64,000 nt of DNA from Cyclobacteriaceae bacterium (GCA_958296015.1 CATQIH010000002.1:62001-126000), one strand, 5' to 3'; positions 1 to 10,160 are shown, counted from the stretch's first letter. Numbers and translations: made by a program. Notes: a model not told the origin generated them from the letters alone.

Positions 1-1735
1 TCAGCCAAGGACCTGCCATAGAAATATGGTCGGTGGTACATTTGCCGAGTGCTTTGATGAGCAGGCGCATACCGGTGATATTGCCACCTTTCCAGGGTTC
101 AAACGGCGTGAGCAGTTGCAGGCGGTCAGAGTCTTCATCTACCTGTACGGCTACATGGCTGCCATCTTGGGCAGGGGCCTGATAGCCTGCATCTTCTACG
201 GCAAAGCCTTTGGGTGGCAACTCAATGCCTTGCGGCTCGTCGAGCATCACTTCCTGTCCATCGGCGTTTTTAAGCTTATCTTTCAGTGGGTTGAACATCA
301 GCGTGCCGGCAATGGCCAGGGCAGTGGTTAGCTCCGGGGAAGCTACAAACGAGTGCGTATTCGGGTTGCCATCGTTTCTTTTGGCAAAGTTACGGTTGAA
401 CGAAGTCACAATCGTGTTTTTCTTGTTTGGGTCTTTGCTGTGGCGTGCCCACTGTCCGATGCAAGGTCCGCAGGCATTGGCCAGTACCACGCCGCCCATT
501 TCACCAAAAGTATCCAGCAAACCATCGCGCTCGGTGGTGTATCGTACCAGTTCGGAGCCTGGCGTGATGGTGTACTCTGATTTGGCCTTTAGTTTTTTGT
601 CTACCGCCTGTTGCGCAATAGAGGCTGCACGGGTGATGTCTTCATACGATGAGTTGGTGCACGAGCCAATCAGGCCCACTTCAATTTCTTCCGGCCAGTT
701 GTGTTCTTTGGCTGCTTCTGCCAGCTTGGAGATTGGCCAGGCCAGATCAGGGGTAAACGGACCATTCACGTGAGGTTCCAGCTCTGAAAGATTGATTTCA
801 ATGACCTGATCGTAGAACTTTTCAGGAGTTTCCCATACTTCAGCATCAGGCCGCAGGTGGTCTTTCACCTTTTCAGCTTCGTTGGCTATATCCTCACGGT
901 CGGTAGCCATCAAATAATCTTTCATTTTATCGCTGTAGGCAAACAGAGAGGTAGTAGCACCGATTTCCGCTCCCATGTTGCAGATGGTACCCTTACCAGT
1001 GCAGGAGATCGCGTCGGCTCCTTCGCCAAAATATTCTACAATGGCCCCGGTACCACCTTTGACAGTCAGGATGCCCGCTACTTTCAGGATGACATCTTTG
1101 GCAGAAGTCCATCCGCTGAGCCTGCCGGTAAGTTTTATACCAATAAGTTTCGGGAATTTAAGTTCCCAGGCCATGCCGGCCATCACATCCACAGCATCAG
1201 CACCCCCTACACCAATGGCGACCATGCCCAAGCCACCCGCGTTGGGTGTATGAGAATCGGTACCGATCATCATACCACCTGGGAAAGCATAATTTTCCAG
1301 CACCACCTGGTGGATGATACCCGCGCCTGGTTTCCAAAAGCCGATGCCGTATTTGTTGGACACAGAAGACAGGAAGTCGTATACTTCCTTGTTGGTATTG
1401 ATGGCTTTTTCCAAATCCTGTGCCGCACCTACTTCTGCCTGAATGAGGTGATCGCAGTGTACGGTAGAAGGAACGGCAGCAGTATCTTTACCTGCCTGCA
1501 TAAATTGTAGTAGGGCCATCTGTGCGGTGGCATCCTGCATGGCTACACGGTCGGGCCTGAACTCCACGTAGGATTTACCGCGCTCGAGAGCTTCGGAGGG
1601 ATCGCCCTGATAGAGGTGGGAGTATAAGATTTTTTCAGCCAGCGTGAGGGGACGCCCCACAGCCTGACGCGCCTTTTCAATACGGTCGCCCATCTGAGCG
1701 TACACGTCCTTGATCATATCTATGTCGAAAGCCAT
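1..1735 (-). CDS. Aconitate hydratase (aconitase), 5' part; runs off the left edge
   Basis: The TCA-cycle enzyme converting citrate to isocitrate through a [4Fe-4S] cluster. About 578 codons from the start ([16 protein letters not shown]) are visible and the last quarter lies outside the window. Aconitase features read on the reverse strand include [27 protein letters not shown], the cluster-cysteine segment [14 protein letters not shown] and the second cysteine pair in [11 protein letters not shown], then [14 protein letters not shown]. The organisation matches the mitochondrial-type aconitase common in Bacteroidota rather than AcnB. The start ATG is preceded by an A/T-rich leader without a Shine-Dalgarno sequence, normal for this phylum. 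The cysteines needed for the cluster are all present, so the visible part appears functional. Confidence 0.95.
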   Translation of the reverse strand, partial: MAFDIDMIKDVYAQMGDRIEKARQAVGRPLTLAEKILYSHLYQGDPSEALERGKSYVEFRPDRVAMQDATAQMALLQFMQAGKDTAAVPSTVHCDHLIQAEVGAAQDLEKAINTNKEVYDFLSSVSNKYGIGFWKPGAGIIHQVVLENYAFPGGMMIGTDSHTPNAGGLGMVAIGVGGADAVDVMAGMAWELKFPKLIGIKLTGRLSGWTSAKDVILKVAGILTVKGGTGAIVEYFGEGADAISCTGKGTICNMGAEIGATTSLFAYSDKMKDYLMATDREDIANEAEKVKDHLRPDAEVWETPEKFYDQVIEINLSELEPHVNGPFTPDLAWPISKLAEAAKEHNWPEEIEVGLIGSCTNSSYEDITRAASIAQQAVDKKLKAKSEYTITPGSELVRYTTERDGLLDTFGEMGGVVLANACGPCIGQWARHSKDPNKKNTIVTSFNRNFAKRNDGNPNTHSFVASPELTTALAIAGTLMFNPLKDKLKNADGQEVMLDEPQGIELPPKGFAVEDAGYQAPAQDGSHVAVQVDEDSDRLQLLTPFEPWKGGNITGMRLLIKALGKCTTDHISMAGPWL

Positions 1736-2126
1736 GCGATAGAAGTTTAGTTTAAAGAATAAAAATTATGTTTGCAAAAATAAGAATTCCGGTGAGAATC
1801 GGTAATGATAAACCTTTTTGCTATATATGTTTGTACGTAGTTTTCCGGGTTTGGGTCTAATTTAAACGAATTCTAAAGTTTGAGGGAAGTGGGAAGTCCA
1901 GAGTAACACCCCACGGGAACCGAAGACGGGAAGCGGGAGATCAAAGTTATACTTGATGGCGGATGTATTGCAAATTAATATAATAAATCCAGTACACATA
2001 GGATTCCCGAAGCTAAGCACTACGAGTAAAAGTACTGCGTTTTGTTGTTGAAATGTCTGATAAACTCGTAGATAAACACCCTCCAATCGTTTAACAGGCT
2101 CTGCGAATAGTAAAAAGACCTTGTTT

Positions 2127-2355
2127 TGTCATGTTTCCAATGATTTATGTGATAAAACACTGCCACTCTGTCATTTTTCTGATTGCTTATGTAATAAAGA
2201 GCCGGTACTTTGTCATTTTCCTGATTGTTTATGTAATAGAGGAACGTTGTTCTGTTATATTTCCGGCTGCCTATGTAATAAAGAACCGGTACGCTATCAG
2301 TTTTCCGATGGTTGATGTAACAGAGCGGCATTCCTTTGTCATTTTTCCCGAACAG
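2127..2355. repeat. Degenerate 42-bp tandem repeat array, about 5.5 units
   Basis: The motif TGTCATTTTYCTGATTG or a variant begins at 2127, 2169, 2211, 2253, 2295 and 2337, exactly 42 bp apart. A second conserved piece, TATGTAATAAAGARCCGGTA, occupies the rest of the unit. Units differ at several positions, so the array is old rather than a recent slippage product. All reading frames stay open through it on both strands, giving 14-residue peptide repeats, which is an expected by-product of a 42-bp period. It lies upstream of the esterase promoter. Its function is unknown. Confidence 0.85.
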
Positions 2356-2591
2356 AAAGTCGGCAAAAGTAACTACCTGATATTAACAAAAATCAGGTAC
2401 TTAATGCTGCTTTGTGCGCTGTAGAGGCCTAGGTGTTGGTATATTACATTCAAACCTGTCCTTTAAAAACAGGCATGTACTATGGTATTAGCTATTATAC
2501 ATGATGTGTGATGCTTAGCTTCATAAGTTGTACAAAAACAGTTACTTATCATACAATAAGACACGACAATGAACAACGTGGTAAACTTTCT

Positions 2592-2599
2592 TAACTTTG
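2592..2599 (+). promoter_or_regulatory. Bacteroidota -7 box (TAACTTTG) for the esterase gene
   Basis: TAACTTTG matches the Bacteroidota -7 consensus TAnnTTTG. No clear -33 TTG is present at the usual distance. It lies downstream of the first in-frame ATG at 2569, so if used it would exclude that ATG and favour the start at 2653, where a lipoprotein signal begins. Confidence 0.45.
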
Positions 2600-2652
2600 A
2601 CCCATGCATAAAAGCAATGCCTGCAATGGGCAACCTGTTTCAAACGCACTCT

Positions 2653-3558
2653 ATGTTTTATAGATTCCATCTCCTGTTTATACTATGGCTGGCGGCCTGC
2701 CAGTCTTATCCACAAAACGAAAGTCCGAAAACCATTTCTTATCCCGTCGGAACAGTGCAGGAAAGCCTGATGATGCAGAGCACCATACTCGGACATGATG
2801 TGCAGTACTCTGTATACCTGCCACCAGGTTATGAAGCATCTGACCGCAGCTATCCGGTGCTGTACCTGCTGCATGGCTATACCGATGATGAAACGGCCTG
2901 GGTGCAGAAGGGAGAAATCAGTAAGACTGCTGACCAGGGCATTGCAGCCGGAGAGGTAGCACCCATGGTCATTGTGATGCCGGATGGTGGCGTTAGTTTT
3001 TTTGTGGATGATTACCTGGCAAAAGAAAAGTACGAGACATTTTTTTTCCAGGAGTTGATGCCTGCCATAGAAAAGGCATACCGGATACGTCAGGAGAAAA
3101 AGTATCGGGCAGTGGGTGGCCTGTCGATGGGAGGCTATGGCGCAGCTATCTACGCCATGCATCGGCCCGATCTTTTCTCTACATGTGTTGCCTTAAGCAG
3201 TGCCTTCCGGACTGATGAAGACATGGCTACCATGAAACCCAAAAAGTACAACCGGATATTCAACAAACTCTATGGCGAAGGAACAGGCGCAGAGCGAATT
3301 ACCGCGCACTGGCACCAGAATAGTCCGAACTACCTGGCACAGACGCTACCAGCCGAACAGCTAAAAAGCATCCGCTGGTACATTGACTGTGGCGACGACG
3401 ACGGGCTAAGTCCGGGCAATGCGATGATGCACATCATACTGAAAGAACGAGGCATTGCACATGAGTACCGTATGCGCAATGGCAAGCACGACTGGCACTA
3501 CTGGCGCACCGGTATGGCAGAAGGGCTAAAGTTTATCAGTGAGTCTTTTAGGAAATAG
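2653..3558 (+). CDS. Alpha/beta-hydrolase esterase lipoprotein (esterase D/FrmB-like)
   Basis: Predicted surface or periplasmic esterase of the putative-esterase family (FrmB/antigen 85/feruloyl esterase relatives). The start at 2653 is chosen because it begins directly with a lipoprotein signal, MFYRFHLLFILWLAAC, with lipobox LAAC. An in-frame ATG at 2569 would add 28 residues without signal character. Family landmarks are VYLPPGYEASDRSYPVLYLL near the N-terminus, the nucleophile elbow GGLSMGGYGA (GxSxG), the acid segment DCGDDDGLSPGN and the histidine in NGKHDWHYW. All triad residues are present. Such enzymes often deacylate plant polysaccharides or short-chain esters. The substrate cannot be read from the sequence. 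Confidence 0.88.
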   Translation: MFYRFHLLFILWLAACQSYPQNESPKTISYPVGTVQESLMMQSTILGHDVQYSVYLPPGYEASDRSYPVLYLLHGYTDDETAWVQKGEISKTADQGIAAGEVAPMVIVMPDGGVSFFVDDYLAKEKYETFFFQELMPAIEKAYRIRQEKKYRAVGGLSMGGYGAAIYAMHRPDLFSTCVALSSAFRTDEDMATMKPKKYNRIFNKLYGEGTGAERITAHWHQNSPNYLAQTLPAEQLKSIRWYIDCGDDDGLSPGNAMMHIILKERGIAHEYRMRNGKHDWHYWRTGMAEGLKFISESFRK

Positions 3559-3595
3559 TTTTTAGTTCACAGTTCTTTTGTAAAACAATGAACAT

Positions 3596-3778
3596 TCAGA
3601 ACTCAGTTTCATCCGTTTCAATGCTGTCCAGCATTTCAGAGAGTTCTTCTACTCTTCCTTTGAGCGTCTTCATGGTCTCTTTGGTGGCATTATCCTGGTT
3701 GATGGCGGCAGAAATCTGGGAAATCACATCATGGGCAATGGTTTGGGCAGAGACAATTTTTTCGTTTTGATCTTTCAT
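3596..3778 (-). CDS. Small acidic coiled-coil protein of unknown function (60 aa)
   Basis: A 60-residue frame starting MKDQNEKIVSAQTIAHD and ending in an acidic tail (SIETDETEF). The composition is hydrophilic, heptad-like and acidic, typical of a small soluble helical protein. The overlapping frame on the other strand is a hydrophobic low-complexity shadow. Upstream on the reverse strand, GACCTTTG is one base from the -7 consensus and lies at a plausible distance from the ATG. I do not recognise a family. Confidence 0.5.
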   Translation of the reverse strand: MKDQNEKIVSAQTIAHDVISQISAAINQDNATKETMKTLKGRVEELSEMLDSIETDETEF

Positions 3779-3970
3779 AAGGGAACTGGTTAAAGTGTTT
3801 TAAAAATTCAACTCAAAGGTCCATCAATTGTTTACTGCGTCAGACAATCGGAAAAAGCCGGTATATTCCTGACATATTAGCTTCGTGCATATTATTTCTG
3901 TTGTCTCTGTGCCATTTTTTGCCAGCAATTGTTTACCTTGAATCAGCGACCACTTTTTAACACATGGCTT

Positions 3971-5230
3971 ATGAAGTATCTGATTTTTAGTGCGTTACTC
4001 GTATTTTCCGTCTTTTCGGCTCATGCCAACCGGCTGCTGATCCCCATGGACCGGCAACAAGCCAACCACCTCAAAGCTTACGGCATCACCTATTGGGTAT
4101 TGCAGCACCAAAAGCCGGTCGACTGGCTGCTCAACTATCGGGGGGGCAGCTTTATGTGCGAGCATGAAACGGCTATTGAAAATGAACTGGTCATCAGGGG
4201 CATCACTTATGAAGTACTGTCGGAGGCACAGGCCAACCAGATATTAAGCGTGATTGCAAGTCCTGCCTCCAACCAGGATGTGATGAAACTGGAGAAAGAA
4301 CCCCGCATCGCTGTCTATTCACCCAAAACGGCCCAGCCGTGGGATGATGCCGTGACGCTGGCACTCACTTATGCAGAAATCCCCTACACGGTGATCTTCG
4401 ATGAAGAAGTGCTCACAGACCAGCTGCCGCGCTACGACTGGATTCACCTGCACCACGAAGATTTTACGGGCCAGTACGGCAAATTCTATGTGTCGTTTCA
4501 CCTTTACCCGTGGTACCAGGAGCAAGAGCGCGAATATGGAGAGACTGCCCGCAAATTCGGGTTTGATAAAGTCTCTGATATGCGCAAAGCAGTTGCCCTG
4601 AAGATCAGGGGGTTTGTAGCCAATGGAGGGTTTATGTTTGCCATGTGCTCCGCCACCGATACCTACGACATTGCCTTGGCCTCCGTAGGCGTAGATATTG
4701 TAGCAGATATTTACGACGGCGATCCACCCGACCCGCAGGCACAGCAGAAGCTGGATTTTTCGCAGACGTTTGCCTTCACAAATTTTACGCTACAGATGAA
4801 TCCCTACGATGTGGAATTCTCCAACATCGATGTAGACCTTAATACGCGCCAGCTTAGTCAGGAAAATGACTTCTTTTCGCTCTTTGAGTTCTCTGCCAAA
4901 TGGGATCCGGTGCCTACCATGCTGACGCAAAACCATGAGTTCAACATCAAAGGGTTTCTGGGAGCTACCACGGCCTTCAAAAAATCGGTGCTGCGACCAG
5001 ATGTGGTGGTGCTTGGAGAAAACCGCAATGTGCAGGAGGCACGATACATTCATGGCACACATGGCAAAGGCTTCTGGACGTTCTATGGCGGACATGACCC
5101 GGAAGACTACCAGCACAATATAGGAGAGGAAGCCACAGACCTCAGCCTGTTTCCCACCTCGCCGGGCTATCGGCTGATTCTCAACAACGTGTTATTTCCG
5201 GCAGCCAAGAAGAAGAAACAGAAAACCTGA
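3971..5230 (+). CDS. Exported Bacteroidota protein usually annotated 'asparagine synthetase B' (function doubtful)
   Basis: About 419 residues from MKYLIFSALLVFSVFSAHA, a clear Sec signal peptide, which is why 3971 is preferred over the in-frame ATG at 3929. After cleavage the mature protein begins NRLLIPMDRQQANHLKAYG and continues with WLLNYRGGSF and DWIHLHHEDFTGQYGKF. I recognise these blocks from a conserved Bacteroidota family that databases often label asparagine synthetase B. I see no N-terminal catalytic cysteine for a glutamine amidotransferase and no PP-loop ATP pyrophosphatase motif, and the protein is exported, so the label is unlikely to be right. FAMCSATDTYDIALA and FWTFYGGHDPEDYQ hint at a class I GATase-like Rossmann fold. 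True function unknown. Confidence 0.8.
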   Translation: MKYLIFSALLVFSVFSAHANRLLIPMDRQQANHLKAYGITYWVLQHQKPVDWLLNYRGGSFMCEHETAIENELVIRGITYEVLSEAQANQILSVIASPASNQDVMKLEKEPRIAVYSPKTAQPWDDAVTLALTYAEIPYTVIFDEEVLTDQLPRYDWIHLHHEDFTGQYGKFYVSFHLYPWYQEQEREYGETARKFGFDKVSDMRKAVALKIRGFVANGGFMFAMCSATDTYDIALASVGVDIVADIYDGDPPDPQAQQKLDFSQTFAFTNFTLQMNPYDVEFSNIDVDLNTRQLSQENDFFSLFEFSAKWDPVPTMLTQNHEFNIKGFLGATTAFKKSVLRPDVVVLGENRNVQEARYIHGTHGKGFWTFYGGHDPEDYQHNIGEEATDLSLFPTSPGYRLILNNVLFPAAKKKKQKT

Positions 5231-5572
5231 TCCGCTGCTGCGTAAGTTTTGTACTTTTAGTGGCGCAATATTCTGGTAAAAATCCATTAACGCACCAAGG
5301 TGGCGCATTTTCATCATGCCAATGACCTTTATACATAATGGCTAATTAAAGTTTTTGCAATTACACAGAAGTAAATAAGCCAGCCATTAATTTGAATAAT
5401 ATTATTTAAAATTGTTTAAGTTAAATTTATTCATATTTATTGATTATGTTTATGACAATACGCTATTTTCCCGCTCTTTTATTCTTTTGGTAATATAACA
5501 TTGTAACATATCATCTCATTCATCCATCGGATTTAAAGTTTAGATAGATAATTTTGAACAAAAGAATTATCT
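5231..5572 (+). promoter_or_regulatory. AT-rich intergenic region with a -7 box at 5549-5556
   Basis: About 340 bp, strongly AT-rich from 5340 onward, with no coding signal. TAATTTTG at 5549-5556 matches the TAnnTTTG -7 consensus and lies 17 bp before the ATG at 5573, which would give a very short leader. A convincing -33 element is not visible. Confidence 0.4.
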
Positions 5573-6874
5573 ATGAAAAATACGCTCCGGATTATCTGTG
5601 TACTGCTGAGTTTTGTTTTGTATTCCTGCCAGGATGAAGACCTGTATTTGCCTGAAACTGCTGGCGAAGGAACCCTTCAGCTCAACGTAAATGTAGGCAA
5701 AGAAAACCTGATCAATGCCCGCAGTAAGGCTACGGTTACAGAGGCATTTCAGGTCAGTTTGCTCAGCCAAGCCAACGACACGGTATACCAGTGGAGTGAT
5801 AGGAGTGAAGTGCCTGAAAGCATCAGTCTCCGTACAGGAATATACTATGTGAAGGTAAGCTCCGGTACGCTCGCTTCACCGGCTTTTGATGCAGTGTATT
5901 ATACGGGCCAATCAGCCTTTTTTGAGATAGGCGATGGGCAGGTGGCGGCTGTAGAGGTAACGGCCAGACTGGCTAATACCAAGGTAAGTATCAGTTTTTC
6001 AGATAGCTTGCAGAAAGACTTTTATGATTATTTTGTCAGAATTACCGATGAAGATGACCATTACCTGACTTTCAGTAAAGATGAAATCAGGGCTGGTTAT
6101 TTCAATGGTGGCAACCTGACGGCCTATGTCAGACTGTCCTACGTTAGCCCGGAAGGTGATTCACTTTTTTACGAGAAAACGCAGCGCATTGAAGGGGCAG
6201 AAGCCAACGATCATATCCATATCACCATCAAAGCAAACCTGCACTATGGCGATGGCCTGTTTTCAGTAAATACCAGCGATGCCGTGAATAAGAAAGAAGT
6301 GGTCATTGGTTTTGATCAACCCGCAAAGAGCGAAGCACCAGCGCAGCAAATATACACCGAAAACCTAGTCTATAGAGGCAACGGCTCGGCATTTGCTTCC
6401 TCATATGCCAGCGACTCCATGCAGTATGCCAGGCCAGCTTATGACGCAAAAAATGATACCATCAAGACAGTATATGACCTTCCGCTTCCCGAAAAAGCCT
6501 TTGATGGCAAATTCACACACTGGACATCCGACAGTCGCCAGGAAAACCTGCCGCAGTGGCTTGGGTTTGACTTTGGCGCAGGGCAGGAAAAAACAATCCG
6601 CCAATACAGCCTGCAGGTAACACAGTGGGGCACGCCCGAAAGCTGGATGTTTCAGGGTAGCCACGATGGCCTGACCTGGCAGACACTGGACGAGCAACAA
6701 GATAAATCGCTGGCAACCTTTGAAACTACCAGCTTTGAGATTGACAACCAGCAATCTTACAGATACTACAGGCTGCTGGTCACCAAAGCTACCGGACTTA
6801 CCAACTCTACCAGTGCGCATGAAGTAAATTTCGTGCTGATCAGGGAGCTGGAAATGAGAGAATTGATACAGTGA
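5573..6874 (+). CDS. Lipoprotein with DUF4493-like N-terminus and C-terminal discoidin (F5/8 type C) domain
   Basis: 433 residues beginning MKNTLRIICVLLSFVLYSC, a lipoprotein signal with cysteine at residue 19. Residues ~25-250 (GTLQLNVNV, GIYYVKVSSG, SFSDSLQKDFYDY) resemble the DUF4493 beta-sandwich lipoproteins of Bacteroidota. Residues ~300-425 form a discoidin-like carbohydrate-binding domain: FDGKFTHWTSDSRQ, LGFDFGAGQEKTIRQYSLQV, GSHDGLTWQTLDEQ and SYRYYRLLVTKA. The likely role is glycan or matrix binding at the cell surface. It stands alone, convergent with the RHS-region operon, and has no catalytic motif. Confidence 0.75.
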   Translation: MKNTLRIICVLLSFVLYSCQDEDLYLPETAGEGTLQLNVNVGKENLINARSKATVTEAFQVSLLSQANDTVYQWSDRSEVPESISLRTGIYYVKVSSGTLASPAFDAVYYTGQSAFFEIGDGQVAAVEVTARLANTKVSISFSDSLQKDFYDYFVRITDEDDHYLTFSKDEIRAGYFNGGNLTAYVRLSYVSPEGDSLFYEKTQRIEGAEANDHIHITIKANLHYGDGLFSVNTSDAVNKKEVVIGFDQPAKSEAPAQQIYTENLVYRGNGSAFASSYASDSMQYARPAYDAKNDTIKTVYDLPLPEKAFDGKFTHWTSDSRQENLPQWLGFDFGAGQEKTIRQYSLQVTQWGTPESWMFQGSHDGLTWQTLDEQQDKSLATFETTSFEIDNQQSYRYYRLLVTKATGLTNSTSAHEVNFVLIRELEMRELIQ

Positions 6875-6950
6875 TCATGGCAGAAAGTGAGCGTGGTGGT
6901 TGCTCAAACTCAATGGAGTAACTTCCATGTAAATACTTGGATATCTAACA

Positions 6951-9900
6951 TCATTCAGAAGTTTTATATTGATACTGATATACCTCACGCAAGTCCAGGT
7001 GATGGTCTTTGACAGCTTTGACCCTACCAAATTCATCATATTCGTAGTAGGTGATGATGCTGTTAGTGTCTGTTTTGGATGTCATTCCAATGAGCGGATC
7101 GTAGGTGTAGGTAGTCATTTGGGCTGTAGCAGGATAAAGCCGTAGTTCATCTATATTTCCGGTGACATTAAGTAACAATGTATTTCCCGTAACAGTGACA
7201 CGTACCTTCTTCTCAAAATACTTCCATCCATTGGTACTGGTTTCATCATTGTATTCTGAAAGAACAGTAGTGTTTCCTCTGATAGTAGTAGTTGTATTGT
7301 TGTGTGCCCAAAAGGAAAGTATATATAATCCTCTGGGTAAATTTTCTCTCCCTATACTATTATTGTCGCCATAAAATGACCTGCTTCCAGTTTTCCCAAA
7401 ATTAGATACACTAACTGAACCCTCTCCGTCAACGTACCAGTTACTATAATAATTATCTTCAAAACTGGTGTAAAAAGCCTGATCCTTATCTGCTCCTGTA
7501 ACTTTAGCTATAGGAAGGGTGTTTTCGTAGCCCCATATGAAGGAAGATATGATCCCATCGCTGCTTTTTTGTTGCAATACGTTACTATAATCGTCGTGCT
7601 TATCCCAGGTTTGTGTTACCTCGTATCGGTTGTCATATGATACAGTATAAAGGTCTTCGCCTGATTTAGTGACAGACAGATTGATGAAATCCGTAACAGG
7701 TTGGCTTAACGATAAACTTAATGTCTGAGAGGGTTGCGCGCGAAGAGGCTCGCTACCTGGCCATTGGTAGAGCATCAGCTTGCCGTTGACGACTTTGTAC
7801 CTGGCATCGGTAGCACTTTTTCTTGATACTATAGTTTCCAGCACTTGCGTGTGCTGGTGACTTGCCAGCAAACCAAGAAGTGCCCGTGTTTCTTTAGAGT
7901 TATCGGAATGCCAGTTAGCAGAGTTTTCTGCTTCATTTAAGCTTTCTTTTAAGACATCATAAAAATCTGTGATATAGGTATACTGCGTTTTCCATTCTGT
8001 ACCTTCGCTATCCGTAACATTTTCCTGATTTACCTGTAGAAAATCGGGGTTATATTGATACGCTGTCTTTGTTACTACTTTTTTGCTTTCATCCTCCGGA
8101 TCATAAAGCTCTTCTGTTTTGGAAGTTAAAAAGAATGGCTGAGAGATTACTTCATATTGACCATATTGAAAGTGACAATAGGGATAATCTTTATTGATTT
8201 TGTCATCATAATACATTTCGTAAACAGATAAGCCTCTTATCTTACTTATTATAGGAGTATCAAAGTCATATTTATAGAGTTCTTTTTTGACTGTATTATC
8301 TTCGTTGTTTTTATGAGTTATTTCTTTTAGCTGACCTCTTTTCCAACCTTCATAAGTGGGTGGTGGAAAAGGAAATGCATTATTGAGGAGAGTGTACTCG
8401 AAAAATGGAAAACCTGGTGGAACATAATAGCGCCTTTTCAAGTAAACTTCTGTTTCATTGTCTGAGTAGTCAGTATACATACGCTGTATCTTGCTCCCAT
8501 CAGCATGTTGTTCCTCAACTTCATTATAGTACACATGTATCCCATTCAAATCAAACAATTGATTAAAAGATAGAGAATTTCTAAGAAGTACGGCCTTCCT
8601 ACAATTACCGTCTATATAAGATATGCTGTGATTGTAAAATCTAACGTCTGCTGTGCCTTCGATCCTGGGAGTATAATGATATTTTTTAGACAAACTTAGG
8701 TTTCCGTCTGCTTCATACTGATCAACTTGACTGACTCTTATTCCGGCGGCGTTCTTTTCGTTGTTTTGTTCATCCAAATACGTATGGCCCTCATAAGTTA
8801 ACTTGGTAAACCCACCAGTACTATAGATAATAGCATTAAGAGAATTGGCTTTGGCTTTAATCGGATCGGGTTGTCGTGACGCTCCATCATAATATACTCC
8901 ATCATAATAGCTATTGACGTATGGTATGTGGCTGTCCGAATTGTTGTTGTTAAAATACCCCCAAAAATCATAATTAGGTGAATCTCTGGCGGGTAGTAAG
9001 TCAGTTGTGTTGTACTTGAAACTATAAAGGGTGAGAGCATCGAATGCTGTTTCCTCATTTATAATGTCTAAACGTAAGCGATAAGAGCGGTCATTGTAAA
9101 AATAGCTATATGTCAGTTTTATCTTCTTGATGATCTTTGCATCTTTATCTTCCAACAAAACATCTGACAGAGCCAATCCATTGTCTAAATCATTTCGGTT
9201 GATATTATAATAGAATCGTACACTTCCCTTTACATTTTCAATTTTTTCTAAATATTTAGGCTGTTTTACCACAATAGCTTTATCAAGGTCTTTCAACTCA
9301 GTTGTTAGTCCATCGCCGCAATCAAATGTACGTGTTTGCCTTGATTCTACACTTTGGTAATACGTATATTCCAAATTTTGCCCAATTTGATAAGTAAAAG
9401 AAACGGTCTCTTCCAAATTGGGAGTTTTAATTTTTGAGAGATACCAACTAGATATATAGCTTTCCGTCTTTTCACTTCCGTCAAATCTCTTGCTTGTGTA
9501 TTCAGTTTCTTCTGTAGCATCACTGCCCAAACCAAAAACATAAACAGTTCCATCTTCTGTAGTAATTTCCCAGCTCCCACCACCTCCGTTGGGTCCGATG
9601 CCAGGTTTAATTTTAATGTTTTGATAAGGTATCAAAACAGGATTGCCATCACCATCAAGAACAAAGCGGCCTGTTCTGCCCTGAAAATTAAAATAAAACA
9701 CGTCAGGTTCTCCGTCCTGCGCTTCTGTGGCTATTCTATGCAGCATTGGGTCGCTATAATAACTAATATCATCTTGGTTAATCTCTTTTCCTCTTCTGTT
9801 TGGACCGCAATAACCTTCGGGTGCTTCATCCGGTATTCCCCTTACTGTTCTGGTAATCACACCACCAGCGTTCAGTGTCCATCCTAGTCCTACTGAACCT

Positions 9901-10160
9901 GCAATATCCTGTACCTTGATACCAGAAGTATGGTAGCTAATGCTTACCGGTATATTGAGCCTTCTCCCTTGTAGTTCTAACAATGGAAGATCTATTTTGG
10001 TAGCACCGGTATATTCTACAGCCGGAATATTGGCATACTTTAACAAAGAACTAGCTTCTGGAGAAGGTGGTATGATATCCTGAGCAATTGATACGGTAAT
10101 TGAAAAAAGTAATAAAAGGAAACTAACAAAGGTTTTTTGTTTGGATAGTAGTAAACGCAT
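6951..10160 (-). CDS. Secreted YD-repeat (RHS-like) protein without RHS core, 1069 aa
   Basis: Begins with a Sec signal peptide (LLLLFSITVSIAQ) and continues with the Bacteroidota block PSPEASSLLKYANIPAVEYT, SYHTSGIKVQDIAGSVGLGW and the following GGVITRTVRG. This is the SpvB/YD-associated N-terminus that usually accompanies large RHS proteins in this phylum. The middle is a long beta-rich repeat region. Residues ~890-1000 form a carbohydrate-binding-like jelly roll, and the end has two clear YD motifs (TYTYDPLIGMTSKTD, YYEYDEFGRVKAVKD). There is no RHS core PxxxxDPxG and no toxin tip. It is the last gene of an apparent reverse operon with the giant RHS gene, a lipoprotein and an outer-membrane protein. 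It may be a shell partner or an adhesin; this is inferred from context. Confidence 0.82.
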   Translation of the reverse strand: MRLLLSKQKTFVSFLLLLFSITVSIAQDIIPPSPEASSLLKYANIPAVEYTGATKIDLPLLELQGRRLNIPVSISYHTSGIKVQDIAGSVGLGWTLNAGGVITRTVRGIPDEAPEGYCGPNRRGKEINQDDISYYSDPMLHRIATEAQDGEPDVFYFNFQGRTGRFVLDGDGNPVLIPYQNIKIKPGIGPNGGGGSWEITTEDGTVYVFGLGSDATEETEYTSKRFDGSEKTESYISSWYLSKIKTPNLEETVSFTYQIGQNLEYTYYQSVESRQTRTFDCGDGLTTELKDLDKAIVVKQPKYLEKIENVKGSVRFYYNINRNDLDNGLALSDVLLEDKDAKIIKKIKLTYSYFYNDRSYRLRLDIINEETAFDALTLYSFKYNTTDLLPARDSPNYDFWGYFNNNNSDSHIPYVNSYYDGVYYDGASRQPDPIKAKANSLNAIIYSTGGFTKLTYEGHTYLDEQNNEKNAAGIRVSQVDQYEADGNLSLSKKYHYTPRIEGTADVRFYNHSISYIDGNCRKAVLLRNSLSFNQLFDLNGIHVYYNEVEEQHADGSKIQRMYTDYSDNETEVYLKRRYYVPPGFPFFEYTLLNNAFPFPPPTYEGWKRGQLKEITHKNNEDNTVKKELYKYDFDTPIISKIRGLSVYEMYYDDKINKDYPYCHFQYGQYEVISQPFFLTSKTEELYDPEDESKKVVTKTAYQYNPDFLQVNQENVTDSEGTEWKTQYTYITDFYDVLKESLNEAENSANWHSDNSKETRALLGLLASHQHTQVLETIVSRKSATDARYKVVNGKLMLYQWPGSEPLRAQPSQTLSLSLSQPVTDFINLSVTKSGEDLYTVSYDNRYEVTQTWDKHDDYSNVLQQKSSDGIISSFIWGYENTLPIAKVTGADKDQAFYTSFEDNYYSNWYVDGEGSVSVSNFGKTGSRSFYGDNNSIGRENLPRGLYILSFWAHNNTTTTIRGNTTVLSEYNDETSTNGWKYFEKKVRVTVTGNTLLLNVTGNIDELRLYPATAQMTTYTYDPLIGMTSKTDTNSIITYYEYDEFGRVKAVKDHHLDLREVYQYQYKTSE

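Larger units (their letters stand above)
1736..2652. other. Intergenic region between aconitase and the esterase
   Basis: A region of about 0.9 kb between two divergent genes. It holds purine-rich pieces near 1880-1945 (such as CCGAAGACGGGAAGCGGGAG) that recur at other intergenic sites in the window, the 42-bp repeat array listed separately, and a -7-type promoter box at 2592. Open frames inside the array exist on both strands but only because the period is a multiple of three. I see no convincing gene. Confidence 0.6.

Noticed and set aside
2020-2424. Open frames on both strands through the 42-bp array, with 14-residue peptide repeats
   Set aside because: A 42-bp period keeps every frame repetitive and easily open. 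Several frames compete, and none has a signal, family resemblance or convincing start.
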